DNA from: Methanobacterium aggregans
GTDB taxonomy: Archaea > Methanobacteriota > Methanobacteria > Methanobacteriales > Methanobacteriaceae
Direction: 5' to 3'
NCBI RefSeq assembly: GCF_017874455.1
Contig: NZ_JAGGLN010000003.1
Coordinates: forward strand, 124,001 to 188,000
DNA length: 64,000 nucleotides
The notes under the pieces are model-generated. The model was given only the letters and a program-made list of their open reading frames with translations. It had not been told where the DNA came from and searched no databases. Positions 10,234 through 17,705 of the stretch are shown here, piece after piece. The position numbers and the translations under genes were made by a program. Each line of letters starts with the position of its first letter. Within the stretch, counting starts at the first letter, position 1.

Positions 10234-10980
10234 TTAAACAGTTTTTAAATCCTGATTTTCTTCTATTTCGGGGTTGTAATCAGTTTCATCTTCAGGGTTG
10301 GCTTTGAAGTAGCCTTCAAGGTACATAAGCCCGCTGAATCTGCTTCTTGCCATGCCGGAGTAAACACTGAAGATTATGTACAGAATTCCGCCTACAACCA
10401 GTCCAGCCATTCCAAAAATCCGTGACCACAGATTTACATTGAAAAAGATGCCTATAATACCAAGAATTATGAAGAAAACGAAGACGTATGCAAAGTAGGT
10501 TAACGAGCCTATTCCTTTGATGTATCTAAATATAGTGCTAAATTCAAATGCAGCACCAAAACGTTCTGAATGTGCCATATTAGCTACAGCCATGATGTAA
10601 ACCATAGCAACCAGTATGTTAAGTATCAAACCAACCAACAACAAAAGCAAATAAACTGCAGTTTGGGAGCTTCCAGATCGTGCTGAAAAGCCTATACCAA
10701 CCAAAGATAGGATTATAAGCGCGAGGGGAACTATGAAATAAAGTATGTTGGATACTATGTACTTCAAACCATCTGAAAACATCTTGCTCCACTCATCAAA
10801 TACAGGAAGCTCATCTGAACCATAAATAGTTTGCTCCACTATTCTAAGAAGGTATCCCCATGCCAGAAAAGCAGGAATAATCAAAATACTTCCTATTAAT
10901 AACGCTAAAAGCCCCAAAAATCTTCCCAAGTTGGAAAGAGGATATTTCAGGGAGTCTGAAATTATTTCATCGATACTTAT
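10234..10980 (-). CDS. DUF4013-like multi-spanning membrane protein
   Basis: A hydrophobic protein with about six predicted membrane segments and a hydrophilic acidic C-terminal tail (NPEDETDYNPEIEENQDLKTV). The family resemblance is to DUF4013 membrane proteins of unknown function common in methanogens. The usual start would be a TTG at 10929, but the frame is open and family-like further upstream (SIDEIISDSLKYPLSNLGRFLG). A perfect GGAGG lies 7 nt before an ATA codon at 10980, so translation probably starts there or at another near-cognate codon. The extended frame gives 248 residues. Confidence 0.75.
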   Translation of the reverse strand: MSIDEIISDSLKYPLSNLGRFLGLLALLIGSILIIPAFLAWGYLLRIVEQTIYGSDELPVFDEWSKMFSDGLKYIVSNILYFIVPLALIILSLVGIGFSARSGSSQTAVYLLLLLVGLILNILVAMVYIMAVANMAHSERFGAAFEFSTIFRYIKGIGSLTYFAYVFVFFIILGIIGIFFNVNLWSRIFGMAGLVVGGILYIIFSVYSGMARSRFSGLMYLEGYFKANPEDETDYNPEIEENQDLKTV

Positions 10981-11097
10981 TCTAAAACCTCCATTCCAAT
11001 TTTACTTATGAGGATATGGCTTGGAGAGATATAAGTATTACTATTTGTGCCTGTAGGAAATAAGATAGTTATTAAAGGGTTTGGGGAGAATTTATTC

Positions 11098-11154
11098 ATG
11101 AGAATCAACCATCATGTAGATCCAATAGGATCATCATTCAAATCAGGAGATTAA
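11098..11154 (+). CDS. Possible leader peptide ORF upstream of hisF (18 codons)
   Basis: The ORF reads [18 protein letters not shown], with a GGGGAG site about 9 nt before its ATG. It contains two adjacent His codons, and its stop ends one base before the hisF ATG. The hisF ribosome binding site (AGGAG) lies inside it. An imperfect hairpin (ATGTAGATCC-AATA-GGATCATCAT) overlaps it. It could be chance; the coupling geometry is the reason to list it. Confidence 0.35.
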   Translation: MRINHHVDPIGSSFKSGD

Positions 11155-11155
11155 A

Positions 11156-11980
11156 ATGCTTGCCAAAAGAATCATACCATGTTTAGACTGCGACCTCCAG
11201 GTCCCCCACGGCCGTGTGGTCAAGGGAGTGGAATTCAAAGAGATACGCTATGCCGGAGAACCTGTGGAACTTGCAACCCAATACTACGAGGACGGTGCAG
11301 ATGAAATAGTGTTCCTGGACATAACAGCATCACACGAACGCAGGGAAACCATGGCAGACGTTATAAAGGCCACAACAGAGAACGTTTTCGTGCCAATCTG
11401 TGTGGGCGGGGGAATTAGGAAACCAGAGGACTACGTGAACATGCTCAGGGCAGGTGCAGATAAATGCTCAACCAACACGGCTGCAATCCACAATCCCGAC
11501 CTTATAAATGAGGCTTCAAAGGTGGTTGGAAGCCAGGCTTGTGTCATAGGCATAGATGCTAAGAGGCGTTACGTTTCAGATCCAAAGGATGCGCTGGACA
11601 AGACGGTTATTGAAACTGAGAAGGGTTACTGCTGGTTCGACTGCAGCATCTACGGTGGAAGGGAATTCACGGGAATAGATGCCCTGAAGTGGGCAGCTGA
11701 ATGCCAGGAAAGGGGGGCTGGAGAGATCCTCCTAACCTCAATGGACAGGGACGGTACCAAGGACGGCTACGACCTGGAGCTGACGCGTGCAATGAGCGAA
11801 AACCTGGACATACCTGTAATTGCGTCGGGTGGTGTAGGTAATCCCGAACATATCTACGAATCATTCACCAAGGGTAAAGCAGATGCCGCACTTGCTGCAA
11901 GCATCTTCCACTTCAAAGAGTATCCTGTGTACGTGGTGAAGGAGTTCTTGAAGGAGAAGGGTGTTGAGGTTAGGGTGTGA
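11156..11980 (+). CDS. hisF: Imidazole glycerol phosphate synthase subunit HisF
   Basis: Cyclase subunit of IGP synthase (histidine biosynthesis). It uses ammonia from the HisH glutaminase to close the imidazole ring and release AICAR. The (beta/alpha)8 barrel is recognisable from [10 protein letters not shown] (catalytic Asp region), [24 protein letters not shown] (second catalytic Asp), [12 protein letters not shown] and [15 protein letters not shown]. The 274-residue length fits. Start at ATG 11156 with AGGAG 6 nt upstream. No other his genes are in the window. Confidence 0.97.
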   Translation: MLAKRIIPCLDCDLQVPHGRVVKGVEFKEIRYAGEPVELATQYYEDGADEIVFLDITASHERRETMADVIKATTENVFVPICVGGGIRKPEDYVNMLRAGADKCSTNTAAIHNPDLINEASKVVGSQACVIGIDAKRRYVSDPKDALDKTVIETEKGYCWFDCSIYGGREFTGIDALKWAAECQERGAGEILLTSMDRDGTKDGYDLELTRAMSENLDIPVIASGGVGNPEHIYESFTKGKADAALAASIFHFKEYPVYVVKEFLKEKGVEVRV

Positions 11981-12102
11981 AAAACCTGATTTTATTTAAA
12001 AAAATTTTTATATTTCCAAATTCTCTATAAACGTAAAATCTCATCAATCTTAATAAGTCTAAAATCCAAAAAATAAACAAGTGACTTTCAGGGGACCATA
12101 AA

Positions 12103-12618
12103 TTGGTAAAACGAAAACACATCTTTCTTGATGAAACAACAAAAATAGCAAGAATGGAGAATAAGATAAAGAAATACGAGAAGTTCAAGCCCTACGATCA
12201 GAAAACTGTAGAGGAGGACTTCCGCCAGCAGGAAAAAATGGCCCAGCTGAGCATAGTGGCCAGTAACTTCATGATGACAGGCCACAGCCCCACACTGGTT
12301 TTAACCAAAAGGGAAGAAGGGGACGAAGTTCTCCTACCAGTGGGTGGAGGTCAGAAAGACCGGGCCAAAGAGATCATATCCAAGGTTGACTTCAGGAAGC
12401 TCTACCGTGCAGGTAAGGGCAGAAAATCCGACCCCATGATGATCATAACTGCCATCTGCATGTACGTTATGAGGCAGGACAACCCCAGAAGAGGGGACAT
12501 AAAATATTCCAACGATTTTATCAGGAAAGTTGGAGTAACCAAGGATATTTACCAGCATATAAGCCAAAAGCTTGACTCCTACATGAAATCAGAAAATCTG
12601 ATAGGTAGCTCCATATAG
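12103..12618 (+). CDS. Hypothetical protein, possible cyclin-fold-like C-terminal half
   Basis: 171 residues from a TTG start with GGGG upstream. The N-terminus is highly charged ([27 protein letters not shown]). The C-terminal half ([16 protein letters not shown]...[19 protein letters not shown]) has a helical rhythm resembling one cyclin repeat of archaeal TFB, but this is only an impression. The last eight codons (from about 12593) lie inside the dispersed repeat described at 12593-12643, so the C-terminus and stop codon appear to be supplied by that repeat. I do not recognise a named family. Confidence 0.6.
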   Translation: MVKRKHIFLDETTKIARMENKIKKYEKFKPYDQKTVEEDFRQQEKMAQLSIVASNFMMTGHSPTLVLTKREEGDEVLLPVGGGQKDRAKEIISKVDFRKLYRAGKGRKSDPMMIITAICMYVMRQDNPRRGDIKYSNDFIRKVGVTKDIYQHISQKLDSYMKSENLIGSSI

Positions 12619-12643
12619 TGATAGCAAAAATATCGAGCACCTA
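12593..12643 (+). repeat. Dispersed repeat, copy A (core only)
   Basis: Shares a roughly 43-bp core with copies at 14703, 15619 and 17101. The most conserved blocks are CTGATAggTaGCTC, TATAGTGATAGCAAAAATAT and CGA. This copy begins inside the 12103 gene and continues past its stop. The following 220 nt to the next gene hold no gene; a degenerate second copy may lie around 12712-12830. Confidence 0.7.
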
Positions 12644-12867
12644 CTTTTCTGATTCATTTATTGCAATTAACAATTTACATAATCGTTTTATCGTCTATTT
12701 TTGAAATGTTTAAAGGATTTTTTAAGCAAATTTTTAAAAAATAATTAATTTTAAATTTTATTTAATGAAAATAGTATTGATCATCAGGAATAGGTTATGA
12801 TACGTTCTTATGGGATAACAAAATTTTTTGCATATTTAGATATTCCTAATCATTATCTGAAAATTGT

Positions 12868-13230
12868 TTAACTCTTTTTTGCCAGATTTTCTTCCACACG
12901 AAAAATAACTATCTTCTTCACCAGTTCAAATGGAATTGGTTTATCTATGGGAAATTGCACGGCACCTTTTGAGCTTTTGTATGGTGATAAGTCTTCTTTA
13001 AATGCTTCAATACCGGAAGGTGTAGGATAAAATCCTATATGATTTTTGTAGGCTGCGAAATGCACAAGGTTGCCCCTGAGCTTAAATGTTGGCATACCAT
13101 AACTTATGGTTTCTTCAGATCCAGGGGCCGATTCTTTGATAACCTTCCTCATTTCTTCTAGGATATACTGTACATTTTTTGGAAATGTTGCTATATACCC
13201 ATCTATCGTCTCGAATCGTTTTCTGGCCAC
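12868..13230 (-). CDS. DUF1801/YdhG-like protein
   Basis: 120 residues, recognised from ETIDGYIATFPKNVQYILEEMRKVI at the N-terminus, EETISYGMPTFKLRG, VHFAAYKNHIGFYPTPSG and the basic C-terminus. The family has a frataxin-like/YdhG fold and no firm biochemical role; iron-chaperone activity has been suggested for some members. GTG start at 13230 with GGTGA 5 nt upstream. Monocistronic. Confidence 0.85.
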   Translation of the reverse strand: MARKRFETIDGYIATFPKNVQYILEEMRKVIKESAPGSEETISYGMPTFKLRGNLVHFAAYKNHIGFYPTPSGIEAFKEDLSPYKSSKGAVQFPIDKPIPFELVKKIVIFRVEENLAKKS

Positions 13231-13472
13231 CTAATTCACCAACATAATATTAGATAATTAGTTAATAATAAGTTTTAATCCCTTAATCCTTTTTTCTAAT
13301 TTTCATCAATTAAAACTTCCAATCTCAGACCCAGATAATATTAAAAATATCAGTTGAACTTCAATTATTTTGAAGTATTAATTAAAAAATTCAATATATT
13401 TATATAGAATAACTTAACAATTTTAATTTAGAAATCAATAATATTGAAGTTATGTTTTAAAGGGGGTTTGAT

Positions 13473-13781
13473 ATGAAGGCAAAAAAATTAAAAATCCAGG
13501 TTAAAACAAGCAAATTTTCAATCCCACTTCCTGCCTTAAGATTTTCAACCGTTAGATGGGTATCTAAATTAATCTTCAAGTATTGTCCTTCTAAAGTAGT
13601 TGCAGGAGCACACAAATCTAGTGAAAATGAAATCATTGAAAGCATCTTAAAGAACGTTACCTACGAGGACATCGAACAGTTTATCAATCAGCTGGAACAG
13701 GAACAACCATTCGAAATAGTTGACATCAACACCTACGATGAAAAGGAAGGTAGGGTTGCAGTGAAAATTTACACAATTTAA
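13473..13781 (+). CDS. Hypothetical protein sharing a domain with the third gene of this operon
   Basis: 102 residues, first gene of a three-gene operon (gaps of 13 nt each). The pattern KKLKIQVKTSKFSIPLPALRFS... followed by NEIIESILKN and GRVAVKIYTI parallels KWLKIRVKT...NVNIPLSLVD, DEIIEAVKN and TRVKIYVE of the 14174 gene, so both carry the same beta-rich domain; this copy lacks the N-terminal SHOCT-like helix pair. ATG start with AAAGGGGG upstream. Function unknown. Confidence 0.75.
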   Translation: MKAKKLKIQVKTSKFSIPLPALRFSTVRWVSKLIFKYCPSKVVAGAHKSSENEIIESILKNVTYEDIEQFINQLEQEQPFEIVDINTYDEKEGRVAVKIYTI

Positions 13782-13794
13782 GGAGATTGGAGCT

Positions 13795-14160
13795 ATGAAA
13801 CGTGAAGTACCAGGAAGCTGTCCCATATGTGGGGGCGAAATCACAGTTACCGAGATCAAGTGTAAAAAATGTAAAAGCGTTGTTCAGGGCGAATTTGATC
13901 TTTGCAAGTTCTGCAGGCTGAATGACAAGCAAAAATACTTTGTTGAAGTGTTTATTAAAAACAGGGGCAATATTAAGGAAATTGAAAAAGAACTGGGTAT
14001 CTCATATCCCACAGTGAGGAATAAACTGGATGAAGTGATTTCAGTTCTGGGACACAAGGTGGAAAAACCAGCCATCAATAAAAAATCCATTTTAGAAAAG
14101 CTCCAGAATGGAGAAATCAGCAAAGATGAGGCTTTGAAGTTATTAAGTGGTAAATTATGA
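13795..14160 (+). CDS. DUF2089-type zinc-ribbon/HTH regulator
   Basis: 121 residues. An N-terminal zinc ribbon (CPICGG...CKKCKS, then CKFC) is followed by a helix-turn-helix-like segment (GNIKEIEKELGISYPTVRNKLDEVI) and a C-terminal SHOCT-like helix pair (ILEKLQNGEISKDEALKLLSG). This is the DUF2089 architecture, which in bacteria sits next to SHOCT-like membrane-stress genes. Likely a DNA-binding regulator of its own operon, by inference from the HTH and context. ATG start with GGAG 8 nt upstream. Confidence 0.85.
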   Translation: MKREVPGSCPICGGEITVTEIKCKKCKSVVQGEFDLCKFCRLNDKQKYFVEVFIKNRGNIKEIEKELGISYPTVRNKLDEVISVLGHKVEKPAINKKSILEKLQNGEISKDEALKLLSGKL

Positions 14161-14173
14161 GGGGTGTTGAAAT

Positions 14174-14557
14174 ATGTCTAAAGATATATCGGAAGAGAGA
14201 ATGAAAATTTTGGAAATGGTTGAAGAAGGAAAACTCAATACTTCAGAAGCAATGGAGTTACTGGATGCTCTGGAAGGAGATGAGATTGAAATCAAACCTA
14301 AAACAGATGCTAAATGGTTAAAAATCAGGGTTAAAACCATGGATGACAACCCCAAGGTAAATGTGAACATACCTCTTTCCCTGGTTGATGTGGGATTAAA
14401 ACTAGCCAAGAAATTCGATCCTAAGTTAGAACAATCAGGTCTGGATCAAATTGACCTCGATGAGATCATAGAGGCTGTTAAAAACGGGGCAGAAGGAAAA
14501 ATTGTTGATGTGGAAGACGAAGAGAATCAGACCAGAGTTAAGATATATGTGGAATAG
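14174..14557 (+). CDS. SHOCT-like (YvlB N-terminal type) protein
   Basis: 127 residues. The N-terminal helix pair ERMKILEMVEEGKLNTSEAMELLDALE is the SHOCT-like/YvlB_N motif and also resembles the C-terminal tail of the DUF2089 protein just upstream. It is followed by a beta-rich domain shared with the 13473 protein. It ends the three-gene operon; the start ATG has GGGGTGTTGAAAT upstream. Probably an interaction partner of the regulator; no enzymatic motif is seen. Confidence 0.8.
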   Translation: MSKDISEERMKILEMVEEGKLNTSEAMELLDALEGDEIEIKPKTDAKWLKIRVKTMDDNPKVNVNIPLSLVDVGLKLAKKFDPKLEQSGLDQIDLDEIIEAVKNGAEGKIVDVEDEENQTRVKIYVE

Positions 14558-14621
14558 GTAAGATGGATCAATCTTTCTATTCCCCTGATTTATTCTTTAA
14601 TCTTTATTTTTAAATTTAATG

Positions 14622-14755
14622 GATTTTTAAGGAAATTTTTTAAAAATGAATATTTATAGAGATTATTTAATCAAAATAGGTTCTTTTATCAAAAATCATA
14701 TTTTCTGATACGTCGCTCTATATATTGATAGCAAAAATATCGACTACTTCTTCTG
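14622..14755 (+). repeat. Dispersed repeat, copy B (long form)
   Basis: About 130 bp, aligning along its length with copy C at 15541. Shared blocks include TAAGGAAATTTTTTAAAAAT, ATTATTTAATCAAAATA, TTTATCAAAAATCAT and the core TTTTCTGATACGTCGCTCTA then GATAGCAAAAATAT. It fills most of the 330-bp gap between the SHOCT-like gene and the methyltransferase gene; nothing else was seen in that gap except a short block at 14790-14816 similar to one at 18671-18697. Confidence 0.75.
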
Positions 14756-14897
14756 AACTTTATTTTAAAATATATTATTAATCATTAAGCACCTATTTTT
14801 GACAGTCCACGATCTCGTTATCAAAAAACGATTTATCTAATGGATTGCAGAATATTATTAATTTTAACCCACTGCAATTTAATAGAAGGTGATCACA

Positions 14898-15434
14898 CTG
14901 CCTAAAGAAAGGATGTCCAACACTTCATTCAAGTTTATGAACCTGAGCTTTAAAATAATGGATTTTATCCATCCCTACATCAAGAAAAGGGTGAAAACAT
15001 TCGGTATAAAGAAGGGAATGAATGTGGTGGACTACGGATGCGGACCTGGACGCTACACAACAGAATTAGCCAAACTCGTTGGGGACCAGGGGAAAGTTTA
15101 CGGTGCAGACATCCATGAAATGGCCATGGATGCTGTGCAAAAGAAAATAAATAGTATGGGGCTTAAAAATGTGGAAACTGTACTTATTAATGGCTACAGT
15201 TGTCCACTTCCCGACGGGATTGCAGATAGAGTCTGTGCACTGGACATGTTCTTCATGATCCAGGACCCAACCACATTTCTAGGTGAGCTCAGGAGAATCA
15301 CCAAACCAGAGGGAGTACTCATAATTGATGATGGACACCAAAAAAGAGTCCTGACCAAGAAAAAGATAATGAACTCTGGACACTGGAAAATCCTTGAAGA
15401 AAGTGAGGATCATTTGAAATGCAAGCCGATTTAA
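14898..15434 (+). CDS. Class I SAM-dependent methyltransferase
   Basis: About 178 residues with the SAM-binding motif I (NVVDYGCGPGRYTTELA), motif II acidic residue (YGADIHEMAM) and a UbiE/Methyltransf_11-type layout (LPDGIADRVCALDMFFMI, LGELRRITKPEGVLIIDDG). Substrate unknown. A strong AAGGTGATC at 14886-14894 places the start at the CTG 14898 or the ATG 14913; the GTG 14889 lies inside that ribosome binding site and is unlikely. The protein is shorter than most small-molecule methyltransferases but the core is complete. Confidence 0.8.
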   Translation: MPKERMSNTSFKFMNLSFKIMDFIHPYIKKRVKTFGIKKGMNVVDYGCGPGRYTTELAKLVGDQGKVYGADIHEMAMDAVQKKINSMGLKNVETVLINGYSCPLPDGIADRVCALDMFFMIQDPTTFLGELRRITKPEGVLIIDDGHQKRVLTKKKIMNSGHWKILEESEDHLKCKPI

Positions 15435-15540
15435 TTCCCGCATTTGGTAATGTGATTCATTCATTGTATTCAAAATGCGTAGAGAAGTTTAAAACACGAG
15501 TTACACAATTAAACAGCATATAACCCATGATAAAGGACTT

Positions 15541-15672
15541 TATAAGGAAATTTTTTAAAAATAAATATTTCTGAAGATTATTTAATCAAAATAATCTCCT
15601 TTATCAAAAATCATGTTTTCTGATACGTCGCTCTATATAGTGATAGCAAAAATATTGACTACTTTTTTCTGA
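15541..15672 (+). repeat. Dispersed repeat, copy C (long form)
   Basis: Long copy matching B over about 130 bp, with the core at 15619-15660 (one T for C change in AATATTGACT). The gap between the methyltransferase gene and the AI-2E gene (390 bp) contains this repeat and a terminator; I see no gene in it. Confidence 0.75.
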
Positions 15673-15786
15673 ATTATACTTTATCATCATTTAAAAAAAA
15701 TAACTATTTCATATTAATTTATGAATTATTTAGAAAGTAAATTTATCTTATTTTTAAAATTAAACTATTTTATGAGTTTTATTTAA

Positions 15787-15819
15787 AAAATAAAAAAATT
15801 ATGAAGGATCATCCTTCAT
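15787..15819 (-). terminator. Hairpin plus T-run after the AI-2E transporter gene
   Basis: ATGAAGGAT-C-ATCCTTCAT (9-bp arms, 15801-15819) lies 6 nt past the minus-strand stop codon. On the minus strand it is followed by a T-rich stretch (AATTTTTTTATTTTTT). This is one of the best hairpin terminators in the window. Confidence 0.6.
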
Positions 15820-15824
15820 TCATT

Positions 15825-16802
15825 TTATTCTCCCTCGTCTGTGGTCATTAGCAAAGCCAGCCAACGTGTTTCATCAAAGTTTTCCAGATACTTGATAAGT
15901 ACCAGAGTTAAGGGCACTGCCAGAAACATTCCAGCCATTCCCATAATCCAACCCCAGATGAATAATGAAACGAATACCACAAACACTGACATTTGAAGTC
16001 CTTTTCCAGTCAGTCTTGGGAATACATAGCTTTCGGCTATGGTGTTAACTATCACGAAGAGAACAGTGATGCTTAATGCTCCCCATATACCGTATTTGGC
16101 CCATGCTACCAGGATAGGAGGTATGGCAGCTATCATAATTCCAATGTAGGGGATAAATCCAAGTACAAAGGTTAATATGCCCCATAGAACTGCAAAATTA
16201 ATATCAAAGACAACGAAAATGCCCATAAAGCCCAGAGCGGCCAGGAAGTTCACCTTTATCCTGATTACAAAGTATTCAATAAAATCAGCAACCAGGTCAA
16301 AGGTATGTTTCAGGGCAGGACTTTCTGCACCCAAACCTTTTACTAGCCTTGATTTTACGTAAGGTAGCTCATAAATCAGGAATATGATTGCAAAGAGTAA
16401 GAAGAATCCCATCTCTATGATCCCGGCAATATTTTCCAAGGGTATGTTGGAGAAGAGGAACTTGACGATTTGATTAGCATAAGTGGCCAGGAACGAATTA
16501 GGGTCTATGGTTATGGTTGATGCTGCTGCCACCAGCTGACTTATACTCAAGACCATAATTGCCAATAATCCCAGTCCCAAAACAAAGGTTAAAGCTATGG
16601 TTATAAGAATAGACACGTTGTAAGAAAATCCCTTCTTTTTAAGCCACATCAAAAATGGATAGATAAGTATGCTGATGAAAATAGCAATGAGTACCGGTCC
16701 CAAAATCGGAGCAACGAACTTCATTCCTATAAGTGCCAGGATAATAACAGATATGATAAGAATTTGATTTAGAAAAGGTGGTATTTTATAATTTTCGCCC
16801 AT
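15825..16802 (-). CDS. AI-2E family transporter
   Basis: About 325 residues with seven to eight membrane segments and the family signature regions: the N-terminal paired helices (FVAPILGPVLIAIFISILIYPFLMWLKKKG), a central soluble region, and a C-terminal GFIPYIGIMIAAIPPILVAW and VFPRLTGKGLQMSVFVVFVSL block. AI-2E/TqsA-type proteins export or exchange small solutes; the archaeal substrate is unknown. ATG at 16802 has GGGAGGG upstream; the TTG at 16820 lies before that site and is rejected. Confidence 0.9.
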   Translation of the reverse strand: MGENYKIPPFLNQILIISVIILALIGMKFVAPILGPVLIAIFISILIYPFLMWLKKKGFSYNVSILITIALTFVLGLGLLAIMVLSISQLVAAASTITIDPNSFLATYANQIVKFLFSNIPLENIAGIIEMGFFLLFAIIFLIYELPYVKSRLVKGLGAESPALKHTFDLVADFIEYFVIRIKVNFLAALGFMGIFVVFDINFAVLWGILTFVLGFIPYIGIMIAAIPPILVAWAKYGIWGALSITVLFVIVNTIAESYVFPRLTGKGLQMSVFVVFVSLFIWGWIMGMAGMFLAVPLTLVLIKYLENFDETRWLALLMTTDEGE

Positions 16803-17020
16803 ATTTTTTGTCCCTCCCAAACAGTTTTTCCAAAAAACTTATTTATTATATTATTTAATTAGACTCGCATAAATAGGACATATTTGTTATTAAAAGGAAA
16901 ATATTATCCATAGTACTTACTTAGTCCCATAAATTTCATGGTATTGGCCCCGTAATGTAGCTGAAAGGGGTTTTAAATATTTCAGAGGATTTTAACCTAA
17001 TATAAAACTATTAACCCATT

Positions 17021-17143
17021 TTATAAGGAAATTAAGATTAAAAAATGATTATTAACTGTTAATTAATCAAAACCCATACTCTTACCTGGAATCGAAAAAT
17101 CTGATAGGTAGCTCTATATAGTGATAGCAAAAATATCGACTTA
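17021..17143 (+). repeat. Dispersed repeat, copy D
   Basis: Core at 17101-17143 (CTGATAGGTAGCTCTATATA, GATAGCAAAAATATCGAC) with a diverged 5' part (TAACCCA...TTATAAGGAAATT). It sits in a 630-bp gap (16803-17435) that otherwise shows no gene and ends with the truncated methyltransferase gene. Copies A and D share the AGGTAGCT variant, while B and C share ACGTCGCT, so there are two subfamilies. Confidence 0.7.
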
Positions 17144-17435
17144 CTCTATTTTGAATTATTTTCCTTGAACAAAACTGAAACCACTAACATGGCATGGCCA
17201 TCGTCTGGAAAGTCTTTAAAGTTCTTTTTAAGGTTTTAGAACATTTTTACTCATTTTATGCTCCTTTTATCTTCAAATACCTTGCAGAATCTATAAAATA
17301 CATTCAATGATTTTGATTTAAAAAATTCTAAATATTCTTAGAATCAAATAATGATAATATAGATTCATATTTTATTTTAAGCAAGGGATCTTGCCCATGC
17401 AAAGCCAAACCCCATCCAAATTTTAGGTACCCCTG

Positions 17436-17705
17436 GTGAGAATACAATCGGAAAGAGGTCAAAAAGTAGTTTCCACTGGAATTTACGGGCGGATAAGACA
17501 CCCTTTATACCTTGGAGGTATCCTAATGTTTTTAGGTGGTCCTCTTCTACTTGGCTCCATCTACGGGTTCATCTTAGGCCTGCTGATGTCAATGTCCCTA
17601 GTTCTCCGCACCATCGGCGAGGAGAAAATGCTGACGGAGGAACTGGAAGGATACGCAGACTACAAAAAGAAGGTCAGATACAGGTTAATTCCCCACGTAT
17701 GGTAA
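17436..17705 (+). pseudogene. Truncated isoprenylcysteine/phospholipid methyltransferase-like gene (C-terminal part)
   Basis: The 89 residues match the C-terminal half of the ICMT/PEMT-like membrane methyltransferase family: RGQKVVSTGIYGRIRHPLYLGG (family signature), two membrane segments, then EEKMLTEELEGYADYKKKVRYRLIPHVW. A stop codon lies in frame 9 nt before the GTG, and the expected N-terminal membrane helices (roughly half the family length) are absent. It lies just after repeat copy D. Most likely a 5'-deleted remnant; a short functional protein cannot be excluded. Its stop codon directly abuts the stop of the convergent gene. Confidence 0.65.
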
